Shown piece by piece: positions 57,327 to 64,000 of a stretch of 64,000 nucleotides of DNA. Position 1 is the first letter of the stretch; each line of letters starts with the position of its first letter. The translations under genes were made by a program, and so were the position numbers. The stretch spans positions 5,485,001 to 5,549,000 of the forward strand of contig NZ_OX419519.1 in NCBI RefSeq assembly GCF_948472415.1, written 5' to 3'. This stretch comes from Kitasatospora fiedleri. GTDB lineage: Bacteria > Actinomycetota > Actinomycetes > Streptomycetales > Streptomycetaceae. The notes below the pieces were generated by a model that had not been told where the DNA came from, searched no databases, and worked only from the letters and a program-made list of their open reading frames with translations.

Positions 57327-58346
57327 TCAGGCCGCTATCGGGTGGGCGGTCGGGTACCCGTCCCGCAGCCGGCGGTGCGCGGCGGGGTCGGCGTCCAGGT
57401 GGTCCAGGCCCAGCAGGGCCGCGCCCAGCACCGGCGGGGCGACCACCACGCGCGGTTCGGCGAGCGGCGCGTCCGCGGCCAGCCGGGCGGTCAGGTTGTC
57501 GAGCAGCAGCGGCTGCCGGGAGGCCAGCACCCCGCCGCCGAGCACCACCGGCACCGGCCGGTCGAGCAGGTCCAGCCTGGTCAGCGCGATCACCGCGAGC
57601 CGGGCCACCTCGTCGGCCTGGCGGTCGATCAGGTCGAGCGCGACCGGGTCGCCCGCGGTGCCGGCCGCGAACAGCACCTGGGCGACCTCGTGCAGCCGGG
57701 CCCGGTCGATCCGGCCCAGGTGCATGGCCTCGGCGAAGGCGTTGGCCCCGACCAGTCCGAAGTGCGCGCCGATCATGGGGGAGAGCAGGGTGGCCGGGCC
57801 GCGGCCGTCCTCGGCCCGGGCCGCGTGCCACATCGCCTCGGCGGCGAGCCCGCCGCCGCCGCCCCAGTCGCCGGTGAGCTGGCCGAGCGCGGGCCAGCGG
57901 GCGGTGCGCCCGTCGGGCCGCAGGCCGACGCAGTTGATGCCCGCACCGCAGACCACCGCGACGCCCAGCGGCCCGTCGGTGCCGGCCCGCAGCAGGCCGA
58001 AGGTGTCGTTGGCGACGTGCGCGGAGGCGCCCCAGCCGTGGCCGGATATCGCCTCGTGCAGCTGCTGCTCCTCGATCGGCAGGTCCGCGTTGGCCAGGCA
58101 GGCGCTGACGTGGTCGGTCAGCGGCCGCCCGTCGGGGCGCGGTTCGACGCCGACCTGCCGGGCCAGGTCGTCGACCAGCGGGGCGAGCGCGGCGACGGCC
58201 GCCTCCGGGCCGGTGTGCTGCGGCTGGAAGCCGCCGCCGCGGGCGGTGGCCAGCACCGTGCCGTCGGCGCCGACCAGGGCCAGGTCGGTCTTGCTGTTGC
58301 CGGCGTCGATGGCGAGGACGCCGGGCAGGTGTGCGGAGTGGCTCAT
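57327..58346 (-). CDS. csnK: Sugar kinase, BadF/BadG/N-acetylglucosamine kinase family (CsnK)
   Basis: A 339-aa ASKHA-fold kinase. The phosphate-1 loop is LAIDAGNSKTDLALV (residues 10-24) and the second phosphate loop VVCGAGINCVG; GDWGGGGGLA is the family glycine segment. It probably phosphorylates glucosamine or its oligomer on uptake. It is the last gene of the operon that matches csnR-E-F-G-H-K of S. coelicolor in order, where csnK encodes the sugar kinase. ATG at 58346 lies 62 bp after the GH4 stop. The substrate assignment rests on gene order. Confidence 0.9.
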   Translation of the reverse strand: MSHSAHLPGVLAIDAGNSKTDLALVGADGTVLATARGGGFQPQHTGPEAAVAALAPLVDDLARQVGVEPRPDGRPLTDHVSACLANADLPIEEQQLHEAISGHGWGASAHVANDTFGLLRAGTDGPLGVAVVCGAGINCVGLRPDGRTARWPALGQLTGDWGGGGGLAAEAMWHAARAEDGRGPATLLSPMIGAHFGLVGANAFAEAMHLGRIDRARLHEVAQVLFAAGTAGDPVALDLIDRQADEVARLAVIALTRLDLLDRPVPVVLGGGVLASRQPLLLDNLTARLAADAPLAEPRVVVAPPVLGAALLGLDHLDADPAAHRRLRDGYPTAHPIAA

Positions 58347-58407
58347 CGGCCGGTCCCCCCGTGGTGGTGCTCGGTGGTGGTGCGGTGGTGCTCCGCCATG
58401 GTGCCGG

Positions 58408-59697
58408 TCACGCCCAGCTCAGGTGGTCGTGGTTGTGGGCCAGCAGCCGGTCGGTGAGCTGGTCGGCGAGTTCGATCTGCCCGACCAGCGGGTGGGCGAG
58501 CAGTGCGTCGAAGACCCGGTCCCGGCCGCCGTGCAGCGCGGCGTCCAACGCCAGGTGCTCGTACGCGGTGACGTTGGCGATCAGGCCCGCGTAGAGCGGT
58601 TCGACCGGGCGCTGGGGCAGCGGGCGGACCCCGGCGGCGTCCACCTCGGCCGGGACCTCGATCACCGCGTCGTCGGGCAGGAACGGCAGCACGCCGTCGT
58701 TGCGGGTGTTGACCACCTGGACGGTGGTGCGGCCGTCGGTGCCCAGCAGCGCGGCGATCAGCTGCACCGCGGCCTCGGAGTAGAACGCGCCGCCGCGCTT
58801 GCCGAGCAGCTCGGGCTTGGTGTCCAGGGCCGGGTCGGCGTACATCTCCAGCAGCTGCTTCTCGATCGCGGCGACCTCGGCGGCCCGGGAGCCCTTGACC
58901 TTCAGCTCCTCGACCACCACGTCGTGCTGGTAGAAGTACCGCAGGTAGTAGGAGGGGACGACGCCGAGCCGGCGGACCACCGGCAGCGGCAGGTGCAGGT
59001 CGGCGGCGATCTCCGGGCCGTGCTCGGCGAGCAGTTGCGGCAGCACCTCGCGGCCGGTGGCGGCGCCGGGGGCGTCGAGCAGGGTGACGCCGCGCTCCCA
59101 GGTCAGGTGGTTCAGACCGACGTGGTCCAGGCGCACCAGCTCCGGGTCGACGCCCAGGTGGGCGGCGAACTTGCGCTGGAAGCCGATCGCCACGTTGCAC
59201 AGGCCGACGGCCTTGTGCCCGGCGGTCTGCAGGGCGCGGGTGACGATGCCGACCGGGTTGGTGAAGTCGACGATCCAGGCGTCCGGGTTGGTGCGGCGGA
59301 CCTGCTCGGCGATGTCCAGCACCACCGGGACGGTGCGCAGCGCCTTGGCGAGGCCGCCCGCGCCGGTGGTCTCCTGGCCGACGCAGCCGCACTCCAGCGG
59401 CCAGGTCTCGTCCTTGTCGCGGGCCGCCTGCCCGCCGACCCGCAGCTGGAGCAGCACCGCGTCGGCGCCCTGGACGCCCGCGGTGACGTCGGTGGCGGTG
59501 GTGACGGTGGCGCCGTGGCCCTGTTTGGCGAAGATCCGGCGGGCCAGGCCGGCGATCAGCTCCAGCCGGTCGGCCGCCGGGTCGATCAGCACCAGCTCGC
59601 GGATCGGCAGGGTGTCGCGCAGCCGCGCGAACCCGTCGATCAGTTCCGGCGTGTAGGTGGAACCGCCGCCGACGATTGCCAACTTCAGTGCGGACAT
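58408..59697 (-). CDS. csnH: GH4 family glycosidase (6-phospho-beta-glucosidase type, CsnH)
   Basis: A 429-aa NAD+- and Mn2+-dependent family 4 hydrolase. The NAD site is IVGGGSTYTPELIDGF at the N-terminus; CNVAIG (about 200) carries the metal Cys and GLNHLTW the metal His. RGGAFYSEAAVQLIAAL is also typical. These enzymes cleave phosphorylated disaccharides by an oxidation-elimination route. In the csn operon it acts on imported chitosan oligomers after phosphorylation. Its ATG shares one base with the TGA of the upstream permease gene. Confidence 0.94.
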   Translation of the reverse strand: MSALKLAIVGGGSTYTPELIDGFARLRDTLPIRELVLIDPAADRLELIAGLARRIFAKQGHGATVTTATDVTAGVQGADAVLLQLRVGGQAARDKDETWPLECGCVGQETTGAGGLAKALRTVPVVLDIAEQVRRTNPDAWIVDFTNPVGIVTRALQTAGHKAVGLCNVAIGFQRKFAAHLGVDPELVRLDHVGLNHLTWERGVTLLDAPGAATGREVLPQLLAEHGPEIAADLHLPLPVVRRLGVVPSYYLRYFYQHDVVVEELKVKGSRAAEVAAIEKQLLEMYADPALDTKPELLGKRGGAFYSEAAVQLIAALLGTDGRTTVQVVNTRNDGVLPFLPDDAVIEVPAEVDAAGVRPLPQRPVEPLYAGLIANVTAYEHLALDAALHGGRDRVFDALLAHPLVGQIELADQLTDRLLAHNHDHLSWA

Positions 59698-60590
59698 CAG
59701 CCCTTGACCCCTGTCAGTGTGACGCCTTCGACGAAGGCGCGTTGTGCGAAGAAGAACAGAACGATCACCGGTGCCATCACCAGCAGCGTCGCCGCCATGG
59801 TGAGGTTCCAGTTGGTGTGGTGGGCGCCCTTGAAGGACTCCAGGCCGTAGCTGAGGGTCCAGGCGCCCGGGTTCTCGGAGGCGTAGACCTGCGGGCCGAA
59901 GTAGTCGTTCCAGCAGGAGAAGAACTGGAACAGCGCGACGGCGGCGATCGCCGGTTTGGCCATCGGCAGCACCACCCGCAGCAGGGTGCGCAGTTCGCCG
60001 CAGCCGTCGATCCGGGCGGCCTCGACGTACTCCTTGGGGATGGTCAGCAGGAACTGGCGCAGCAGGAAGATGGTGAAGGCGTCGCCGAACGCCATCGGGA
60101 CGATCAGCGGCCACAGCGTGCCGGTCAGGTGCAGCTGCTTGGCCCAGAACAGGTACATCGGGATCACCGTGACCTGCGGCGGCAGCATCATCATCGCGAC
60201 CACCGCCATCAGCGCCAGGTTGCGGCCCCGGAACCGGAACCGGGCCAGCGCGTACGCCACCGGCAGGCTGGAGAGCACGGTCAGCACGGTGCCGGCGCCT
60301 GCGTACAGCAGGGTGTTGCGCCACCAGGTGAGGAAGCCGGGGGTGTCCCAGACCTTGCGGTAGTTCGACCACTGCCAGTGCTGCGGCCACAGGTCGGAGG
60401 TGAGCGCCTGGTGGTCGGTCATCACCGAGGTGAGGAAGACGAACACGAACGGCAGCAGGAAGAACAGCGCGGCGGCGATCGCGGTGGAGTGCACCGCGAC
60501 CCAGTGCAGGGCGGCGCGGCGGCGGGCGGCCCGGGCGGCGGCGGGGGCCGGCAGCGGGCGCCGGCGGGGGAGGGTGGAAGCGAGTGCCAT
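59697..60590 (-). CDS. csnG: Sugar ABC transporter permease, MalG type (CsnG)
   Basis: A 297-aa permease with six membrane helices. The ATPase-contact EAA loop is EYVEAARIDGCGELRTLLRV (near residue 195). It pairs with CsnF to form the channel. No ATPase gene is in the operon; streptomycete sugar importers of this class usually share MsiK. The start is ATG at 60590, four bases after the csnF stop. The first 30 residues are Arg/Pro/Ala-rich and cytoplasmic. Confidence 0.94.
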   Translation of the reverse strand: MALASTLPRRRPLPAPAAARAARRRAALHWVAVHSTAIAAALFFLLPFVFVFLTSVMTDHQALTSDLWPQHWQWSNYRKVWDTPGFLTWWRNTLLYAGAGTVLTVLSSLPVAYALARFRFRGRNLALMAVVAMMMLPPQVTVIPMYLFWAKQLHLTGTLWPLIVPMAFGDAFTIFLLRQFLLTIPKEYVEAARIDGCGELRTLLRVVLPMAKPAIAAVALFQFFSCWNDYFGPQVYASENPGAWTLSYGLESFKGAHHTNWNLTMAATLLVMAPVIVLFFFAQRAFVEGVTLTGVKG

Positions 60591-60594
60591 GGGG

Positions 60595-61551
60595 TCAGTC
60601 CTCCGCCAGGAAACCGGACTTGCGGCGCAGCAGCACGCCGGTGAACGCCATCGAGAGGGCGAACAGGATGAGTGCGACGACGCAGGAGGAGCCGTAGTCG
60701 AAGCGCTGGAAGCCGAGGTTGTAGACCATCTGCGGCAGCGTCCAGGTGGAGCCGGCCGGGTAGCCGGGCTCGAACTGCTGGCCGGAGCCGCCGATCACGC
60801 CGGAGGCGACCTTCCCGGCGACGATCGCCTGGGTGTAGTACTGCATGGTCTGGATCACGCCGGTGACCACCGCGAACACCAGGATCGGCGAGATGTTCGG
60901 CAGCGTCACGTACCGGAAGCGCTGGAAGCTCCCGGCGCCGTCCAGTTCGGCGGCCTCGTACTGCTCGGTCGGCACGTCCAGCAGCGCCGCCATGAAGATC
61001 ACCATCAGGTCGCCGACGCCCCAGATCGCCAGCAGCGTCAGGGCGGGCTTGGACCAGGACGGGTCGGTGAACCAGCCGGGCTGCGGCAGGCCGAGCTCGC
61101 CCAGCAGGTGGTTGACCGGCCCGGTGCCCGGGTTCAGCAGGAACGCGAACGCCATCGTCGCGGCCACCGGCGGGGCCAGGTACGGCAGGTAGAAGGCGGT
61201 GCGGAAGAACCCGGCGCCGGACTTCACCTTGGTGATCAGCAGCCCGACGCCGAGCCCGAACACCACCCGCAGCGAGACCATCACCGCGACCAGCCAGAGG
61301 GTGTTGCCCAGGCCCTTCCAGAAGAAGGGGTACTTGTCGAAGACGTAGTCCCAGTTCCGCAGCCCGGCGAAGGCCGGCGGGAGGAACCCGTCGTAGCTGG
61401 TGAACGAGAAGTAGACCGTCGACACCAGCGGGTACAGGAAGAAGAACCCGAACCCGACCAGCCACGGGGAGAGGAAGGCCAGGGTCCTGGCCCGCTCCCG
61501 CCGGTGCTTGCGGCGCAGCGCCGGCGGGAGGGCGGAGCTCACGGTCGCCAT
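60595..61551 (-). CDS. csnF: Sugar ABC transporter permease, MalF type (CsnF)
   Basis: A 318-aa permease with six helices. Its EAA loop is EQYEAAELDGAGSFQRFRYV near residue 200. The opening AFLSPWLVGFGFFFLYPLVSTVYFSFTSYDG is typical of MalF-like proteins. ATG at 61551 lies one base after the binding-protein stop, so the genes are tightly coupled. It works with CsnE and CsnG in chitosan oligosaccharide import, inferred from gene order. Confidence 0.94.
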   Translation of the reverse strand: MATVSSALPPALRRKHRRERARTLAFLSPWLVGFGFFFLYPLVSTVYFSFTSYDGFLPPAFAGLRNWDYVFDKYPFFWKGLGNTLWLVAVMVSLRVVFGLGVGLLITKVKSGAGFFRTAFYLPYLAPPVAATMAFAFLLNPGTGPVNHLLGELGLPQPGWFTDPSWSKPALTLLAIWGVGDLMVIFMAALLDVPTEQYEAAELDGAGSFQRFRYVTLPNISPILVFAVVTGVIQTMQYYTQAIVAGKVASGVIGGSGQQFEPGYPAGSTWTLPQMVYNLGFQRFDYGSSCVVALILFALSMAFTGVLLRRKSGFLAED

Positions 61552-61552
61552 G

Positions 61553-62926
61553 TCACTTCGCCTGGGTGACGGCGTCGTCGATCTCCTTGGCGGTGGCCGT
61601 CAGGCCCGCCCCGAGGTCGGTCTGCTGCCCGGACTCCACCGCGTAGCTGAGGTTCTGCAGCGACACCTGGTACGCGCCGCCGTTGATGCTCGCCGGGGTG
61701 GTGGAGGAGTGCGGGTTCTTGGCGATGTCGATGAAGGTGCGGAAGTTCGGGTCCGCGTCCAGCTTCGGCGAGTCCAGCGCGGCGAGGGTGCTGGGCACGT
61801 TGTGGATCGCGTTGGCGAAGGACACCACCGCGTCGGTGTCGGTGGTCAGGTACTTGACGAAGGTCCAGGCCGCGGTCTGCTTCTTCGAGCCGTTGGCGAT
61901 GCCGACGATGGTGCCGGTCTGGTAGCCGCGCCCGTAGGTCGCCGCCTGGTCGTCCGGCACCGGGAACGGCGCGGTGGCCCACTCGAAGTCCGGCTTGTCC
62001 TCGGCCAGCGAGGCGGTGCGCCACTCGCCGTCCAGGCTCATCGCGACCTGCCCGGTGGTGAACGGGTTCTTGGCGCTGAACTCGTCGCCGAACCCGGTCC
62101 GGTACTTCTCCAGCCGGTCGAACCCGCCGAGCCGGTCGACCAGGTGCTTCTGCCAGGTGAGCGCCGCGGTCACGGTCGGGTCGGTGGCCACGTTCGACCT
62201 GCCGTCCGGGCCGAAGTACGTGCTGCCGTACTGGCCGAGGTAGTGCGCGATCGCCGTCTCGTAGCCGTGGTAGTTCGGCATGAAGCCCAGCTGCTTGAAC
62301 GAGTCGCCGTCCGGGACGGTCAGCTTGGCGGCGTCCTCGGCGAACTCGCTGAAGGTCTTCGGCGGCGCGGTGATGCCCGCCGCCGCGAACGCGGTCTTGT
62401 TGTAGTACAGGCCGTAGGCGTCGCCGAGCAGCGGCAGCGCGCACTGGTCGCCCTGGTAGCGGCTGTACTCCAGCATCGCCGCCGGGAAGGTCTTCGCCGG
62501 GTCGACGCCGTCCTTCCGCAGCATCGGCCCGAGGTCGGCCCAGACGTGCGAGGCGCAGAACCGGCCCACGTTGTCGGTGGAGAACGAGGACACCACGTCC
62601 GGGGCGTCCGGGCCGCCGGCCCGCAGCGCCTGCTGGGCCTTGTCGTCGGCGATGTTCCCGACCACCTTGACGTGGATGTTGGGGTGCAGCTTCTCGAAGG
62701 CGGCGACGTTGTCGTTGATCGCCTTCACCTCGTTGTCCTGGCTCCAGCCGTGCCAGAAGGTGATCGTCACGTCCTGGCCGGCCGCCGAACCGTCCTGCCC
62801 GCCGCCGGAGTTGGTGCCGGTGCAGGCGGCGGCCAGCAGCGTCGTGCAGACGGCCGCGGTGAGCGCGGCCAGCGGGCGGCGGGCCAGCGGGCGGCGGGCG
62901 AGCGGGGATCTGCGGGTCGTGTCCAC
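61553..62926 (-). CDS. csnE: Sugar-binding lipoprotein of ABC importer (CsnE)
   Basis: A 457-aa family 1 solute-binding protein. A lipoprotein signal ends in LLAAAC with Cys35 as the lipid anchor, then a Gly/Ser-rich tether. The fold starts at VTITFWHGWSQDNEVKAIND, usual for sugar-binding proteins. The signal region has the internal repeat RRPLARRPLA from a 15-bp DNA repeat. It would deliver chitosan oligomers to CsnF and CsnG. The 98-bp gap to the ROK gene holds no clear promoter, so it is likely cotranscribed with csnR. Confidence 0.94.
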   Translation of the reverse strand: MDTTRRSPLARRPLARRPLAALTAAVCTTLLAAACTGTNSGGGQDGSAAGQDVTITFWHGWSQDNEVKAINDNVAAFEKLHPNIHVKVVGNIADDKAQQALRAGGPDAPDVVSSFSTDNVGRFCASHVWADLGPMLRKDGVDPAKTFPAAMLEYSRYQGDQCALPLLGDAYGLYYNKTAFAAAGITAPPKTFSEFAEDAAKLTVPDGDSFKQLGFMPNYHGYETAIAHYLGQYGSTYFGPDGRSNVATDPTVTAALTWQKHLVDRLGGFDRLEKYRTGFGDEFSAKNPFTTGQVAMSLDGEWRTASLAEDKPDFEWATAPFPVPDDQAATYGRGYQTGTIVGIANGSKKQTAAWTFVKYLTTDTDAVVSFANAIHNVPSTLAALDSPKLDADPNFRTFIDIAKNPHSSTTPASINGGAYQVSLQNLSYAVESGQQTDLGAGLTATAKEIDDAVTQAK

Positions 62927-63024
62927 GGAAGGGCGCTCCTGGGGGAGGGGGCGAGGGCAGGGCGGCAGGGCCCGGCGACCCCGCGTGGGGGGAAGGGGAG
63001 TGGGTGCGAACGTGCGTCAGTGCG

Positions 63025-64000
63025 TCAGTGGGTGCTGAACAGGACGTCCCGGGTGCTCGCCAGCGCGCGCTGCAGCGCGCCGGTCAGGACGGGCGACCCC
63101 GGCACGGCCGACAGCCGCACCTCCGGCCGCGGGATGGACATCCGGCCCAGGGCCTCCTGAACCAGCTCCCGCAGGCGTTCACCGCCCGCGGTCGGCGTCC
63201 CCCCGGAGAGCACCACCAGCTCCGGGTCCACCACCGAGGCGATCACCGCCAGCCCGACCGCCAGCCGCTCGGCCAGCTCGGCCAGGAAGACCTCGCCCTC
63301 GGCACTGCCCAGGGCCCCGGCCACCGCCTGCGCCGCGTCGGCGCCGCGCAGCCCGTGCCGGCGGGCCAGCGCCAGCACCGCGGGCTCACCGGCCAGGTCC
63401 TGGAACCCGCCGGTCACCTTCCGGCGGGAGCTCAACGACACCGGGGCGTCCGGCACCGGCATGTAGCCGACCTCGCCCGCGCCCCCGGTGAAACCCCGGT
63501 GCAGCCGGCCCGCGATCACGATCGCCGCGCCGATGCCCTCCTCGGCCCACAGCAGCACGAAGTCCTCGCACCCCGCCGCCGCCCCGCCGGCCTGCTCCGC
63601 GACCGCGGCCAGGTTCACGTCGTTCTCGATCGACACCGGCGCGCCCAGGGCCTGCTCCAGCTCCTCCACCAGCCGCGGCGAGTGCCAGCCCGGCAGGTGC
63701 GAGGCGTACCGCAACTTCCCGGTCACCGGGTCCGGCGCGCCACCGATCCCGACCACCACCTCGCGCAGGCACCCCGGTGCGAGCTGCGCCCGGCGCACCG
63801 TCTCGGCGACCGCCTCGGCGACCCGCGGCACCGTCTCCGCCGCGGACCAGCCCTTGGTCGGCACCCGGTGCTCGGCCAGCGTCGTCCCGGTGACGTCCGC
63901 GACCGCGACCCGCACCGTCGTGCTGGTCACATCCACGCCCGCGACGTAGCCCGCGGCCGGATTCACCTGGTACAGCTGGGCGTTCGGCCCCGGCCCGCCG
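63025..64000 (-). CDS. csnR: ROK family transcriptional repressor (CsnR), 5' end outside window
   Basis: The visible 325 codons are the ROK domain. The frame is open to the right edge (GPNAQLYQVNPAAGYVAGVD), so the winged-helix DNA-binding part lies beyond 64000. GTG at 63966 is not a real start. The phosphate loop DVTSTTVRVAVAD departs from DxGxT, and the CxCGxxGC zinc motif of most ROK proteins is absent (SLSSRRKVTGG in that place). These changes suit a repressor without kinase activity. As the first gene of the operon it should be CsnR, repressing both this operon and the chitosanase gene. The sugar signal is probably an amino-sugar oligomer. Confidence 0.88.
   Translation of the reverse strand, partial: GGPGPNAQLYQVNPAAGYVAGVDVTSTTVRVAVADVTGTTLAEHRVPTKGWSAAETVPRVAEAVAETVRRAQLAPGCLREVVVGIGGAPDPVTGKLRYASHLPGWHSPRLVEELEQALGAPVSIENDVNLAAVAEQAGGAAAGCEDFVLLWAEEGIGAAIVIAGRLHRGFTGGAGEVGYMPVPDAPVSLSSRRKVTGGFQDLAGEPAVLALARRHGLRGADAAQAVAGALGSAEGEVFLAELAERLAVGLAVIASVVDPELVVLSGGTPTAGGERLRELVQEALGRMSIPRPEVRLSAVPGSPVLTGALQRALASTRDVLFSTH

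Noticed and set aside
55690..59850. 1386-codon open frame on the plus strand
   Set aside because: It runs through the end of the DUF11 gene and antisense through csnK and csnH, with compositional bias and no domain.

Overview
The window is high-GC actinobacterial chromosome, most likely from Streptomycetaceae (Streptomyces or Kitasatospora). That assignment is inferred from strong G/C third-position bias, many GTG starts, streptomycete-type 23S/5S rRNA and the overall gene content. No insertion sequence, prophage or CRISPR array was recognised.

Layout. 1-2142: the 3' part of a 23S rRNA gene, 5S rRNA and a terminator. 2150-4770: a badly decayed FtsX-type permease pseudogene carrying a 60-bp tandem duplication. 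4857-24334: mostly core or household genes: RecD2 helicase, citrate synthase, SDR, copper export (copZ-copA behind a CsoR-like operator), a membrane PP2C/SpoIIE phosphatase, a stand-alone family A DNA polymerase, M3 peptidase, secreted GH5, a TetR/acyl-CoA dehydrogenase pair, a PAP2-like membrane protein, enoyl-CoA hydratase and a GNAT/TetR pair. 24435-33394: tRNA-Arg, a second-type SSB preceded by DnaA-box-like sites and a perfect hairpin, a thioester (TQXA) surface protein, EttA, a hotdog thioesterase, truncated globin and a two-gene ABC exporter.

33581-44316 is a minus-strand signalling locus: FHA protein, VWA protein, PP2C phosphatase, PknG-type kinase, coiled-coil protein, GlnH-like binding protein and GlnX-like membrane protein. 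In mycobacteria GlnH-GlnX-PknG senses external amino acids and acts through the FHA protein GarA. Here kinase, phosphatase and an FHA protein lie together, and all three carry zinc ribbons. 44317-49898 holds a nucleosidase, a small PH-like protein, a MarR/hydrolase pair with a large palindromic operator, a broken PP2C gene and an XRE regulator.

49956-54362 is the least ordinary part. After a cluster of hairpin repeats come four tightly packed genes for a left-handed beta-helix acyltransferase-like protein, a MurA paralogue with Asp in the fosfomycin-target Cys position, a SxxK serine hydrolase and a MurB paralogue. They look like a secondary UDP-MurNAc-type pathway. Two of the four contain single-base homopolymer frameshifts, as does the FHA gene, so sequencing error must be considered. 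A sortase-anchored lectin/DUF11 protein follows. The window ends in an operon with the gene order of the streptomycete chitosan-oligosaccharide operon csnR-E-F-G-H-K: ROK repressor (cut by the window edge), binding protein, two permeases, GH4 enzyme and sugar kinase.
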